A stretch of DNA of 64,000 bases from an uncultured bacterium. Lineage in GTDB: Bacteria; Pseudomonadota; Gammaproteobacteria; Burkholderiales; Burkholderiaceae_E. Location: positions 1 through 64,000 of the forward strand of contig CAIPNM010000291.1 of assembly GCA_903866395.1 (NCBI GenBank), given 5' to 3'. The position numbers and the translations under genes are program-made. The stretch's first letter is position 1, and each line of letters opens with the position of its first letter. Below the pieces are notes generated by a model. It saw only the letters and a list, made by a program, of their open reading frames with translations. It searched no databases and was not told the DNA's origin. Positions 26,054 through 35,064 of the stretch are shown here, in pieces.

Positions 26054-27421
26054 ATGCATATCCATATCCTCGGTATCTGCGGGACCTTCATGGGCGGCAT
26101 CGCCGCGATCGCCCGTGAAGCAGGCCATCGGGTGACCGGCTGCGATGCCGGCGTTTATCCACCGATGAGCGACCAGCTGCGAGCGCTCGGTATCGATCTG
26201 ATCGAAGGCTATGGCGCCGACCAGCTGAGCATCGGCCCCGACCTCTGGGTCATTGGTAACGCCATCAGCCGAGGCAACCCGCTCCTTGAAGCCATCCTCG
26301 ATTCAGGCGACCGCTATCAGTCTGGGCCGCAGTGGCTCGCCGAACAGGTGCTCTCAGGCAGACATGTTCTCGCCGTCGCCGGCACCCACGGCAAGACCAC
26401 CACCACCGCCATGCTCGCATGGATTCTGGAGTGCGCAGGCGGCGCCCCGGGGTTTCTGATCGGCGGCGCACCGCTCGATTTCGAACGCTCGGCGCGGCTG
26501 GGGACAGGCCGGGCGTTCGTAATCGAAGCCGATGAATACGACACCGCCTTTTTCGACAAGCGCTCCAAGTTCATTCACTACCGCCCCAGGACCCTGGTCC
26601 TGAATAACCTCGAGTTCGATCACGCAGACATCTTTGCCGATCTTGCTGCGATCGAAACCCAATTTCATCATCTTGTTCGCACCGTACCCCGCTCGGGTCA
26701 ACTGATCGTGAATGGCCAAGCGCCGGCGCTCGCCCGGGTACTCGAACGCGGTTGCTGGAGTGAAGTACAGTCTTTTTTATCCGATCAAGACTGGAACGTC
26801 GGCGAACTCACCGAGCGCGGCGCGTCCTCGAAGGCGGGTTTCGCGGTGGTTCGACACGGCGAGCCGCTGGCTCTCTGCGCATTGCCCCAACCCGGTGCGC
26901 ACAACCGGGCTAATGCGCTCGCGGCGATCGCAGCCGCGTGCGCATCGGGCGTGTCTGCGCGCGAGGCAATCGAGGCGCTGTCGCGCTTCGGAGGCGTCAG
27001 GCGCCGGCTTGAGCTTCGTGGCGAGGTGCGCGGCGTTGCGGTGATCGACGATTTTGCACACCATCCCACGGCCATTTCCGAGACGATCGCAGCACTTCGC
27101 GAACATACGCGAGCCGGCGAACGAATTCTCGCGGTATTTGAGCCGCGCTCGAACACGATGAAGCTGGGCACCATGCGCGCGCAGCTGGCTGGCAGCCTTG
27201 CGCAGGCCGACCGGGTTTACTGCTATGCAGGCGCCCTGTCGTGGAACCCCACCGACGATCTGGCGGCCCTCGGCACGCGCGCCAGCGTCGAAACCGACAT
27301 TGACCGGCTGGTTGCGCAGATCGTTGCCGAGGCCCGGGCAGGCGACCGGATCCTGGTGATGAGTAACGGCGGGTTCGGCGGCATCCACACCCGCCTCCTC
27401 GCCGCGCTGGATGCGCCCTGA
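26054..27421 (+). CDS. mpl: UDP-N-acetylmuramate:L-alanyl-gamma-D-glutamyl-meso-diaminopimelate ligase
   Basis: Mur-ligase family enzyme of peptidoglycan recycling that joins recovered tripeptide to UDP-MurNAc. The 455-residue protein starts MHIHILGICGTFMGG, diagnostic of Mpl; a longer open frame begins inside the divergent gene. The ATP loop is AGTHGKTTTT near residues 109-118, with EADEYDTAFFDKRSKF (metal/substrate region) and DDFAHHPTA further on. It complements AmpD in the same recycling route, though ampD lies about 13 kb away. It overlaps the next gene by 1 bp (TGATG). Confidence 0.96.
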   Translation: MHIHILGICGTFMGGIAAIAREAGHRVTGCDAGVYPPMSDQLRALGIDLIEGYGADQLSIGPDLWVIGNAISRGNPLLEAILDSGDRYQSGPQWLAEQVLSGRHVLAVAGTHGKTTTTAMLAWILECAGGAPGFLIGGAPLDFERSARLGTGRAFVIEADEYDTAFFDKRSKFIHYRPRTLVLNNLEFDHADIFADLAAIETQFHHLVRTVPRSGQLIVNGQAPALARVLERGCWSEVQSFLSDQDWNVGELTERGASSKAGFAVVRHGEPLALCALPQPGAHNRANALAAIAAACASGVSAREAIEALSRFGGVRRRLELRGEVRGVAVIDDFAHHPTAISETIAALREHTRAGERILAVFEPRSNTMKLGTMRAQLAGSLAQADRVYCYAGALSWNPTDDLAALGTRASVETDIDRLVAQIVAEARAGDRILVMSNGGFGGIHTRLLAALDAP

Positions 27422-28038
27422 TGGCCGTCTCAGGCGTCGGCCTCGACGGCGATTCGTGCGAGCGGCTCATCTACCTTCACGGGTTCCGGTCCTCGCCGCA
27501 ATCCTTCAAGGCGCAGCTGCTCGGCCGGGCCATGGCGCAGGCGGGGCGCGCCAATGATTTTGTCTGTCCGTCGCTACCGGCCTCGCCCGCCGCGGCCATC
27601 GCGCTCATCGTCGAACGCATTGCCCCAAGCGAGCGCGATGTGGTGGTGGGCAGTTCGCTGGGCGGCTTCTATGCGCGCCATCTCGCCGAATCGTGCGGCG
27701 CCCGCACTGTGCTGCTGAACCCGTCGATACGGCCGGCGGAGTCGCTCGCCCGCCACCTGGGCCGGGGCACGCTGTTTCACAGCGATGAGCCCTTCGAGTT
27801 TATCGCCGAGCATCTTGCGGAGCTGCGCCACTTCGAAGTGCCAAGGGTCAGTCGGCCCGAGCGCTCTCTTCTGATCGCCGCAACAGGCGACGAACTGCTC
27901 GACTGGCGCGAGATGGTGGCCGCCTGGGCGGGCGCGCAGACCCTGGTGATTGAGGGCAGCGACCACGCGCTATCGGACTTCGAGCAGCACCTCGGCCGGG
28001 TGCTGGCCTTTGCCGGCATCAGGCTCCCGGCACAATGA
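27421..28038 (+). CDS. YqiA/YcfP-type alpha/beta-hydrolase (esterase)
   Basis: Small esterase-like hydrolase of 205 residues. Motifs: [14 protein letters not shown] near the N-terminus (oxyanion loop), nucleophile Ser79 in [10 protein letters not shown], and a C-terminal GSDHALSDF carrying the catalytic His, with the acidic residue in ATGDELLDW. YqiA in E. coli hydrolyses short acyl esters and palmitoyl-CoA; the natural substrate is unclear. Its ATG overlaps the mpl stop, a pairing seen in many Burkholderiales. Confidence 0.88.
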   Translation: MAVSGVGLDGDSCERLIYLHGFRSSPQSFKAQLLGRAMAQAGRANDFVCPSLPASPAAAIALIVERIAPSERDVVVGSSLGGFYARHLAESCGARTVLLNPSIRPAESLARHLGRGTLFHSDEPFEFIAEHLAELRHFEVPRVSRPERSLLIAATGDELLDWREMVAAWAGAQTLVIEGSDHALSDFEQHLGRVLAFAGIRLPAQ

Positions 28039-28073
28039 CGAGCCGATCACGAACTGACCGGAGAACCCCGCTT

Positions 28074-28814
28074 ATGAAACTCAGAAACAAGGTGGCCATC
28101 ATCACAGGCGCCGCCAGTGGCATCGGACTGGCCACCGCACATGTCTTTGCCGCCGAGGGCGCGCGCGTGGTGCTTGCCGACATCGATGCGAGCCGCACCG
28201 AGACAGCCAGCGCCGCGGTTGCGCAGGCTGGCGGCGAGACGCTCGCTGTCCGGGTGGATGTGACCGACCGCGAAAGCGTCGACGCCATGGTTGCCGCCAC
28301 GCTCAAGCGCTTCGGGCGCATCGATTGCCTGGTCAACAACGCTGGCATCACCAAGGATTCACGGCTCGTCAAGATGACCGAGCAGCAATTCGACAGCGTG
28401 ATGTCGGTCAATCTGAAGGGTGTCTTTCACTGCACACAGGCCGTCGTGCCCACCATGCTCGAGCAGGAAAGCGGGGTGATCCTGATCGCCTCCTCGGTGG
28501 TTGGCCTCTACGGCAACTTCGGCCAGACCAACTATGCAGCCACCAAGGCCGGGGTGATCGGATTTGCAAAAACCTGGGGCCGCGAACTGGGTCCTAAAGG
28601 TATCCGGACCGTGGCTGTGTGCCCAGGGTTTGTCGCCACCCCCATTCTGGAGACCATACCGCCTGCGGTGATGCAGAAAATGGTCGACAAGGTGCCCATG
28701 GGAAGGCTGGGTCGGCCCGAGGAAATAGCGCGCGTCTACGCGTTTCTCGCTTCTGACGATGCAAGCTACATCAACGGCACCACAATCGAGGTCTCTGGCG
28801 GCATCATGATGTAA
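28074..28814 (+). CDS. Short-chain dehydrogenase/reductase, FabG-like
   Basis: Classical SDR of 246 residues: cofactor motif TGAASGIG (residues 11-18), NNAG at 88-91, catalytic Ser near 140-141, Tyr154 and Lys158 (YAATKAG). Asp at the end of beta-2 (LADID) favours NAD. It resembles 3-oxoacyl-ACP reductase or a beta-hydroxyacyl dehydrogenase; no fab genes are adjacent, so I do not assign fabG. I chose the ATG at 28074 since the SDR motif starts directly after it; an open upstream frame overlaps the esterase gene. Confidence 0.88.
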   Translation: MKLRNKVAIITGAASGIGLATAHVFAAEGARVVLADIDASRTETASAAVAQAGGETLAVRVDVTDRESVDAMVAATLKRFGRIDCLVNNAGITKDSRLVKMTEQQFDSVMSVNLKGVFHCTQAVVPTMLEQESGVILIASSVVGLYGNFGQTNYAATKAGVIGFAKTWGRELGPKGIRTVAVCPGFVATPILETIPPAVMQKMVDKVPMGRLGRPEEIARVYAFLASDDASYINGTTIEVSGGIMM

Positions 28815-28896
28815 CCGATTGCCGCTGGCGCAGGACCGCTTGGTCCGCGCGCTGTTCCTCACCACAGACCGAAGATCCATACGGGAGACGCTGCCG

Positions 28897-30876
28897 TTGG
28901 CTGCGATACAGGTTTTATTTGAAGAGGCGGGCGACTTCAAGGCAGCCACCGTGCTGAGCGAAGCCGGCGCGAGCCTGCAGGTGGAGCTCGCGAGCGGTCG
29001 TCGCGTCAAGATCAAGTCGGCGCATGTGATGCTGCGCTTTGACCGACCTTCGGTCGAGGCGCTGCTGCCCGCCGCCACGAAACTCGCCGAGGAGCTCGAC
29101 ATCGAGTTTCTCTGGCAATGCGCTCCTCAGGAAGAGTTTGGCTACGAGACGCTCGCGACCGAGTATTTCGGCGCCGCGCCCGACGCGATTCAGTCCACTG
29201 CACTCCTTCTGCGTCTGCATGGTTCGCCCATCCATTTTCAGCGCAAAGGCCGTGGGCAGTATCGCGCGGCGCCTGAGGAAACCGTACGCACTGCGCTCGC
29301 CTCGCTCGCGCGCCGGCGGGAGATCGAGGCCCGGATCGAGGCAATGGCTGAACGACTTCGGACGGGTGAATTGCCGGCAGAGCTCGCAGCTCGGCCAGCC
29401 AGCCTGCTGGTGCGCCCCGACAAGCAGAGCATTGAGTGGCGGGCTTTCGATGCGGCGCTGCGCACGAGCCACCTCACCCCCGAGCGGCTGCTGCTACAGG
29501 TGGGCGCGTTCGATTCAGCGCACGCGCTCCACTTCGGCTGCTTTGCGGCTGAACATTTTCCCGCCGGATTGCGGTTCGAGGGGCGCGCGGAAGCCGCAGG
29601 GCTTGCCGCCGACCCGCACGCCGAGCTCGAACGAGCCGACGTCCAGGCTTTTTCGATCGACGATGAGACCACCACCGAGATCGATGATGCGCTCTCGGTG
29701 ACACCGCTAGAGGGCGGTCGCTGGCGAATCGGCATCCACATCGCAGCGCCTGCGCTCGCCCTGGCGCACGACTCACCGCTCGATCTGCTCGCGCGCGAGC
29801 GCATGTCTTCGGTGTACATGCCGGGCGACAAGATCACCATGCTCCCCGATCCGGTGGTTGCGCGCTATTCGCTCGATGCGGGGCGTGAAGTGGCTGCGCT
29901 CTCGCTCTACCTCGACGTGAGCGCTGATGGCAGCGACATCGAAGCCTCGCACTCGCGGATCGAGCGGGTTCCGATTGCAGCCAATCTGCGACACGAGCAG
30001 GTGTCGGCACAGGTCACCGAAGCCGCACTCGCAAGCGACGACACCGCCCGAGACTTGCACTTCGGTCCGGCGCTGAGGGTCCTTTGGCGCGTGACGCTCG
30101 CCTCGGTGGCACGCCGCGAGCGCATGCGCGGCAAACCCGAGCCGCGCTTTCGCGCCGATTTCAGTTTCCGGATCGACCGGGGCCCCGATGGCGAGCGCGT
30201 GCGGATCGAGCAACGGCTGCGCGATGCGCCACTCGACCGGATCGTCGCCGAAATGATGATTCTTGCGAATAGCCAATGGGGGGGGCTGCTCGCCGAGCAC
30301 GCGGTGCCGGGCATTTACCGCTCGCAGCAGGCGGGACGGGTACGCATGAGCACCCAGGCGCTGCCCCACGACGGGCTGGGAGTGAGCCAGTACATCTGGG
30401 CCACGTCGCCGCTCAGGCGGTATGTTGATCTGATCAACCAGCGACAACTGCTTGCGCTCCTGCGTGATCAGCCACCACCGCTTGGTGCGAAAGACGCAGC
30501 CCTCTTTTCGATCATCTCGGCGTTTGATGCACGGCATACCGCTTATCAGGATTTTCAGCAGCGGATGGAACGGCTCTGGTGCCTGCGCTGGATCGCGCAG
30601 GAGCAGCTTGATCGCACCGACGCGGTGGTGGTGCGCGAAGACGTCGTGCGGCTCGCGCGCGCGCCCTTCTATTTTCGCCTGCCCGGCCTGCCCACTGTGG
30701 CGCCGGGGCGACGGATTGTGGTCGATCTGAGCGACCCCGATGAGGTGGATCTTTCGGTCCAGGCGCGTTTTGTTGCGCTGTCCTCCGAGACTGATACAGA
30801 CGACATTCAGGGCGAGGAAGCCCCTGTCGAGGAGACCCCGAGCCCCGCTCAGCCGGGCCCGGCTGCAGCGGGCTGA
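28897..30876 (+). CDS. RNB-domain exoribonuclease (RNase II family)
   Basis: 3'-5' exoribonuclease-like protein. I chose a TTG start at 28897 (659 residues) because GGGAG lies about 10 nt upstream and the following VLFEEAGDFKAATVL matches the usual N-terminus; the frame is open from 28819. The RNB core begins near residue 255. Compared with E. coli RNase II, where four aspartates bind the catalytic metals, the motif here is DDETTTEIDDAL: Asp255, Glu261 (replacing Asp), Asp263, Asp264. YIWATSPLRRYVDLINQRQL is the other hallmark (SPLRRYVDL). The shortened C-terminus may lack a full S1 domain. Confidence 0.87.
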   Translation: MAAIQVLFEEAGDFKAATVLSEAGASLQVELASGRRVKIKSAHVMLRFDRPSVEALLPAATKLAEELDIEFLWQCAPQEEFGYETLATEYFGAAPDAIQSTALLLRLHGSPIHFQRKGRGQYRAAPEETVRTALASLARRREIEARIEAMAERLRTGELPAELAARPASLLVRPDKQSIEWRAFDAALRTSHLTPERLLLQVGAFDSAHALHFGCFAAEHFPAGLRFEGRAEAAGLAADPHAELERADVQAFSIDDETTTEIDDALSVTPLEGGRWRIGIHIAAPALALAHDSPLDLLARERMSSVYMPGDKITMLPDPVVARYSLDAGREVAALSLYLDVSADGSDIEASHSRIERVPIAANLRHEQVSAQVTEAALASDDTARDLHFGPALRVLWRVTLASVARRERMRGKPEPRFRADFSFRIDRGPDGERVRIEQRLRDAPLDRIVAEMMILANSQWGGLLAEHAVPGIYRSQQAGRVRMSTQALPHDGLGVSQYIWATSPLRRYVDLINQRQLLALLRDQPPPLGAKDAALFSIISAFDARHTAYQDFQQRMERLWCLRWIAQEQLDRTDAVVVREDVVRLARAPFYFRLPGLPTVAPGRRIVVDLSDPDEVDLSVQARFVALSSETDTDDIQGEEAPVEETPSPAQPGPAAAG

Positions 30877-30947
30877 CAGCCGTTTTTCCGCGCATGCCGC
30901 CTGCGCGGCACGCGCGCTCTGTGAGACGATTCGGGCTCACCTCCCCG

Positions 30948-32612
30948 ATGCCTGCGCAGACGCCGATGAACCCGAGCACCGACCCCCGCCGCGAGGGCCA
31001 GGAACCCGCCGCGCCGGCCGCCCCCGCGGACCGGCAGGCGTCGCTCGAGCTCGAGCCGGCGCGCCCGACCAAAACCCAAGCGCAAGCCCGCGAAAGACCC
31101 GCTCGTAACGAACCGACAGAGACACCCGCCGCTACCGCTGAACCGGAATCCGGCGACGATCAGCAGCGCGATCCCGAGGAAGCCTCACGCGCGCTAAACG
31201 AGGTGCAGGAACTCCTCCGACGTCACCGGGTAGTGCTCGACCTCGCCCATCGCCAACAACACGGTGAAGACGCTGAACGCCACTCTCTGGTGGAACAGCT
31301 CGTCGAGCGGCAGCATCTGAACGAACTGCGGCTGCGGTTGGAGCGCTTGCACCCAGCCGATGTGGCCTACATCCTCGAGGCGCTCCCGCAAACCGACCGG
31401 ATCACCGTCTGGGATCTGGTGAAGGCCGAGCGCGACGGCGAGATCTTGCTGGAGGTCTCCGAGTCGGTTCGCGAGTCCCTGATCCGCTCGATGGATACCG
31501 AGGAGCTGGTCGAAGCGGTCGAGACACTCGATACCGACGAAATCGCCGAACTCGCGCCCGACCTGCCCTCCGACGTGGTGGAGGCGGTCCGGCAGGGTTT
31601 GAATCAGGAAGAGCGCGAGCAGCTGCGTGCGTCCATGTCCTATCCGGAAGGGTCAGTGGGCGCACTGATGGACTTCGAAACCATTTCGGTGCGCGCTGAT
31701 TTTTCGCTCGAGGCGGTGCTGCGTTATCTGCGCACCCTCGATGAACTCCCCGATCACACCGACCAGATCTTCGTGGTCGACGAGCACGATCAGCTTGAGG
31801 GAAGCCTTCCGCTTGACCGGGTGCTCATCAACCAACCTGAGGTCCTGGTGGCAGACGTGATGCGCAGAGATGTGCTTGCGCTTGCACCCTACGACAACGC
31901 GAGCGAAGCGGCGCTCGCATTCGAACGCTATGACCTGGTCTCGGCGCCGGTGGTCGATCCCCACAACCGACTGGTAGGCCGCGTGACGGTGGCCGAGGCA
32001 GTCGACGTGATCCGCGAAGAGGGCGAGTCGGTCGCGCTCGCCCAAGCGGGTCTGCGTGAAGAAGAGGATCTGTTTTCAAGCGTCTGGCAGTCGGCGCGTA
32101 ACCGCTGGCTCTGGCTCGCGGTCAACCTCTGCACCGCGTTCTTCGCCTCGCGCGTGATCGGCGCGTTTGAAGGCACCATTGAACGCGTGGTGGCGCTCGC
32201 CGCGCTCATGCCAATCGTGGCAGGAATTGCCGGCAATTCGGGCAATCAGACGATGACGCTGATCATCCGTTCGCTGGCGCTAGGCCAGCTCACCCGCTCA
32301 AACGCCCGTCAACTGCTCACCAAGGAGATCGCCATCGCCGGGCTGAACGGCGTGGTCTGGGGTAGCGTGGCCGGGCTCTTTGCGTGGTGGCTCTATTCGG
32401 ACACGCATCAGGGGGCATTACTGGGTGCGCTGATGCTGCTTGCGATGACCCTCAACCTGGTGGTGGGTGCGCTGATCGCCATGGCGGTGCCGCTCGCGCT
32501 CGAGCGCAGCGGCCGCGACCCAGCCATCGGGTCGTCGGTGCTACTCACGTTCAGCACCGACAGCATGGGGTTCCTCATTTTCCTGGGGCTTGCGACCCTG
32601 CTTTTCCGCTAA
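30948..32612 (+). CDS. mgtE: Magnesium transporter MgtE
   Basis: Dimeric Mg2+ channel. The 554-residue protein has an unusually long, disordered N-terminus (about 75 residues rich in Ala, Pro, Glu), then the MgtE N domain (HPADVAYILEALP), two CBS domains (about 210-330), the plug helix and a five-helix membrane domain with NSGNQTMTLIIRSLALGQ, which lines the pore. Start at 30948 or 30966 is uncertain; neither has a good ribosome site. No M-box riboswitch fits in the 71 bp gap upstream. Confidence 0.93.
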   Translation: MPAQTPMNPSTDPRREGQEPAAPAAPADRQASLELEPARPTKTQAQARERPARNEPTETPAATAEPESGDDQQRDPEEASRALNEVQELLRRHRVVLDLAHRQQHGEDAERHSLVEQLVERQHLNELRLRLERLHPADVAYILEALPQTDRITVWDLVKAERDGEILLEVSESVRESLIRSMDTEELVEAVETLDTDEIAELAPDLPSDVVEAVRQGLNQEEREQLRASMSYPEGSVGALMDFETISVRADFSLEAVLRYLRTLDELPDHTDQIFVVDEHDQLEGSLPLDRVLINQPEVLVADVMRRDVLALAPYDNASEAALAFERYDLVSAPVVDPHNRLVGRVTVAEAVDVIREEGESVALAQAGLREEEDLFSSVWQSARNRWLWLAVNLCTAFFASRVIGAFEGTIERVVALAALMPIVAGIAGNSGNQTMTLIIRSLALGQLTRSNARQLLTKEIAIAGLNGVVWGSVAGLFAWWLYSDTHQGALLGALMLLAMTLNLVVGALIAMAVPLALERSGRDPAIGSSVLLTFSTDSMGFLIFLGLATLLFR

Positions 32613-32643
32613 GGCGGGGCTGGCCTGGGCGCGGCAAGCGTAT

Positions 32644-33168
32644 TCAGCTGCGCGGCACCGGTGTCCCAATGACATGGCCCACCTGCCATGGCCGCGGCAG
32701 CGCGGCGTGGGCGTCCATCACCGCTTCGAGCCGTGCGAGCAGTTCAGGCCCCATGGGTGCGGTACGCCTTGTGCGCAGGTCCACATGCATCGAGAGCGAT
32801 TCATAGGTGGCCGCGAGAAAGCCTTCCCCGGCATGGAACATTTCCATCAGGAAATGGATGCGCTTTGCGTCATAGGACAGAAGCCGTGCGGCAAAGCGAA
32901 GCGCCTCGCCGAGTTTTACCTCACGCAGAAAATTCAGATGGGTCTCGAGCGCAAAGGTAGTCACCTGATGATGCGACCGATACTCGGGCGAGAGGCCCAG
33001 CCAGTGAAAAAACGGCGTTGACGCATCATCAAAGGCGACATGGTAGTAGCCCACATTCATGTGGCCGTTGTAGTCGATCCACTCGGGCTTGACGAAGACA
33101 CCCGGCGGCTCGAAAGGCGTTTCAGGCGCCGCCCGTCGCGCGGGCGGTTGCTTGTCAGATGAACCCAT
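32644..33168 (-). CDS. Hotdog-fold acyl-CoA thioesterase family protein
   Basis: 174-residue 4HBT-type thioesterase. The catalytic segment is IDYNGHMNVGYYHVAFDDAS, in which Asp/Asn near DYNGHMN would activate water. It resembles thioesterases linked to carnitine or betainyl-CoA metabolism, but there is no carnitine gene nearby. It follows the Rieske gene by 14 bp on the same strand and is convergent with mgtE (31 bp gap). Substrate unknown. Confidence 0.82.
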   Translation of the reverse strand: MGSSDKQPPARRAAPETPFEPPGVFVKPEWIDYNGHMNVGYYHVAFDDASTPFFHWLGLSPEYRSHHQVTTFALETHLNFLREVKLGEALRFAARLLSYDAKRIHFLMEMFHAGEGFLAATYESLSMHVDLRTRRTAPMGPELLARLEAVMDAHAALPRPWQVGHVIGTPVPRS

Positions 33169-33182
33169 GGCCGCCCCGTGCT

Positions 33183-33491
33183 TCAGGTTTCAACATACCA
33201 GCGCCCGTCCCGCTCAACGAGCGGGAAGGTGCGTAGCGCCGGGCACTCGGGCCCTTCCACCAGTTCACCGGTATCGAGCCGGTACTGCGCCTGATGAAGC
33301 GGACACTCGATCAGGTCGCCGAGTACAAACCCATCAGTGAGACGCGCATGGGCATGGGTGCACAGATCGGCCACTGCAAACACGCCGCTATCGCCGCGGC
33401 AAAGCGCGATTTCCTCGCCTCCCGCCTCGAGCGCGCGCGACTCCCCTGCTCCCAGCGATTGCACTGCCTCGGTGACGTCGATCGTTGCCAT
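33183..33491 (-). CDS. Rieske [2Fe-2S] ferredoxin-like protein
   Basis: 102-residue soluble Rieske protein with the cluster ligands Cys44-x-His46 (CTHAHARL) and Cys63-x-x-His66 (CPLHQAQY). The pattern fits ferredoxin components of non-haem aromatic oxygenases or the NirD-like subunit family. No oxygenase alpha subunit or reductase is encoded in the window, so its partner must be elsewhere. It sits between a protease and a thioesterase with short gaps, probably one transcript. Confidence 0.87.
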   Translation of the reverse strand: MATIDVTEAVQSLGAGESRALEAGGEEIALCRGDSGVFAVADLCTHAHARLTDGFVLGDLIECPLHQAQYRLDTGELVEGPECPALRTFPLVERDGRWYVET

Positions 33492-33521
33492 GGCCCACTT
33501 CCCTTTTGTTCAAACGACGAA

Positions 33522-35030
33522 TTATCGCGCACAGAGCACGGCCGTCGTGTAACGGCGTGCCGCTTCCGCGATCAACTCGCGCGCGAGCGGTGCCGACGGG
33601 CGCAGCGCGGCGGCGAGCGGCACGGCATGGGCTGCAATCAGCGACTTGAGCGGCGCGGCCGCCACCGCAAAATTGACGTTCTGCGGAATGTCGCCGGTCA
33701 CCTGCGCCACCCTGAGCGCATTGAGCTTGGAAACCACCACACCAATCACCTCGCCGTGGGCATCAATCAGGGGGCCGCCGCTGTTGCCAGATTGCACCGG
33801 CACGTCGATCTGCATCTGTAGCGGGTTGTCGCGCAGGCCTGATAGTGCGGTCACCATCCCGGCCCCGAGCTGCCCCGACGAAGAAAGCACCCCACGAAGC
33901 GGAAAGCCGTAGATCAGCACCTCTTCGCCCTGGCGTGGCCGGGCATCGGCCCTGAGCACCGCCGCATGCTCAACCGGCCCAGCCTTGAGGAGCGCGAGGT
34001 CGGCGCGCCGGTCGATGGCAATCAGCTCGGCAACCTGGCCGTCGCCCAGCTTAATATCGCGGCAATCGCGAACGACATGTTCGTTGGTGATCAGGTGGCC
34101 CGCACGGCTCACGAAAAAACCTGAACCGGTGGTTGAACGCGGGCGCGGCGCAGCTGGCTGCGCGGGCGCCGCGCCGCTGTCGGTTGCCACGGGCGCAGGC
34201 GGCGCGGGCAGCGCGCCAGGCGAGGCACTACGCGCTGACGCGACCGGCGGCTCGACCCCGGGCGGCAGTTGTAGCGCAAGCGACTGCGGCCGCCACTCGC
34301 GACTCATCCTCTGCCCGTCGATCAGCTGGTCGCCGGTGAGTTGCCCGGCCGCCTGGCGGCGTACCGCGGCCGCGCGCTGGGACAGCGCATCGGCGAGCGC
34401 CGCATCCCCCACCCGGAGCGCCGACTCGGCCGCAACCTGCGCCCAGGCATACGCGTAGAGCGGCGAGCGTTCGACCATCTGTCCGGTCAGATACCACTGG
34501 GCAAGCCCAAGCTGCGCAGCCGGGTTTCGCCGATCGGCCGCATGCTGCATCCACTGCGCGGCCCGCACCGTATCGCGCTCAACGCCCGAGCCGGCCTCGT
34601 AGGCGCGAGCGAGCGCGAGCGCTGCATTCGAGTCGCCTGCGAGCGCCGCCCGACCGAACCAGCCAGCTGCCGTCACCGGATCGCGATCAACACCGTCACC
34701 GCGCTGCAGAGCAAGACCATAGGCGGTCTGGGCGTACGCGAAGCCCGCCTCGGCCGCGCGCCGATACCAGTCTGCCGCCTGTCGCTTGTCGGCTGGCCGT
34801 CCCCAGCCGCGTTCATGACATTGCGCCAGACGCCACCAGGCACGTGGCAGCCGTTCGCGCGAGGCCTGTTCGAACAACTCACACGCCGCGCCTGGGTCGC
34901 GGCTGTCGGCAGGCACCCGAAGCATGCGCTCACCCTCGCGCAAAGCCGCGTCGGCGGCACTGGGATCGGCGAATGCTTGACCGGAAAGTAGCGTCATCAA
35001 CAGCACAAGCAAGGGGGCGAGCGAGCGCAT
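33522..35030 (-). CDS. Sel1-repeat / trypsin-like serine protease fusion (secreted)
   Basis: 502-residue two-domain protein. A signal peptide (MRSLAPLLVLLMTLLSGQAFA) begins at 35030; an upstream open extension lacks it. About residues 45-215 are Sel1-like (TPR-related) repeats, for example DKRQAADWYRRAAEAGFAYA. A Pro/Ala linker (about 255-300) leads to an S1C-type protease with catalytic His318 (TNEHVVRDC), Asp344 (RRADLALLK) and Ser417 (SGNSGGPL). No PDZ domain is seen, unlike DegP. Downstream of the bepA-like gene by 34 bp, so a shared periplasmic quality-control role is plausible but inferred. Confidence 0.85.
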   Translation of the reverse strand: MRSLAPLLVLLMTLLSGQAFADPSAADAALREGERMLRVPADSRDPGAACELFEQASRERLPRAWWRLAQCHERGWGRPADKRQAADWYRRAAEAGFAYAQTAYGLALQRGDGVDRDPVTAAGWFGRAALAGDSNAALALARAYEAGSGVERDTVRAAQWMQHAADRRNPAAQLGLAQWYLTGQMVERSPLYAYAWAQVAAESALRVGDAALADALSQRAAAVRRQAAGQLTGDQLIDGQRMSREWRPQSLALQLPPGVEPPVASARSASPGALPAPPAPVATDSGAAPAQPAAPRPRSTTGSGFFVSRAGHLITNEHVVRDCRDIKLGDGQVAELIAIDRRADLALLKAGPVEHAAVLRADARPRQGEEVLIYGFPLRGVLSSSGQLGAGMVTALSGLRDNPLQMQIDVPVQSGNSGGPLIDAHGEVIGVVVSKLNALRVAQVTGDIPQNVNFAVAAAPLKSLIAAHAVPLAAALRPSAPLARELIAEAARRYTTAVLCAR

Positions 35031-35064
35031 GACGGGCGGATGGGGCGAGGTACGGTCGCGTGAA

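Noticed and set aside
30877-30947. Mg2+-sensing M-box riboswitch ahead of mgtE
   Set aside because: The 71 bp gap is too short and shows no matching helices.
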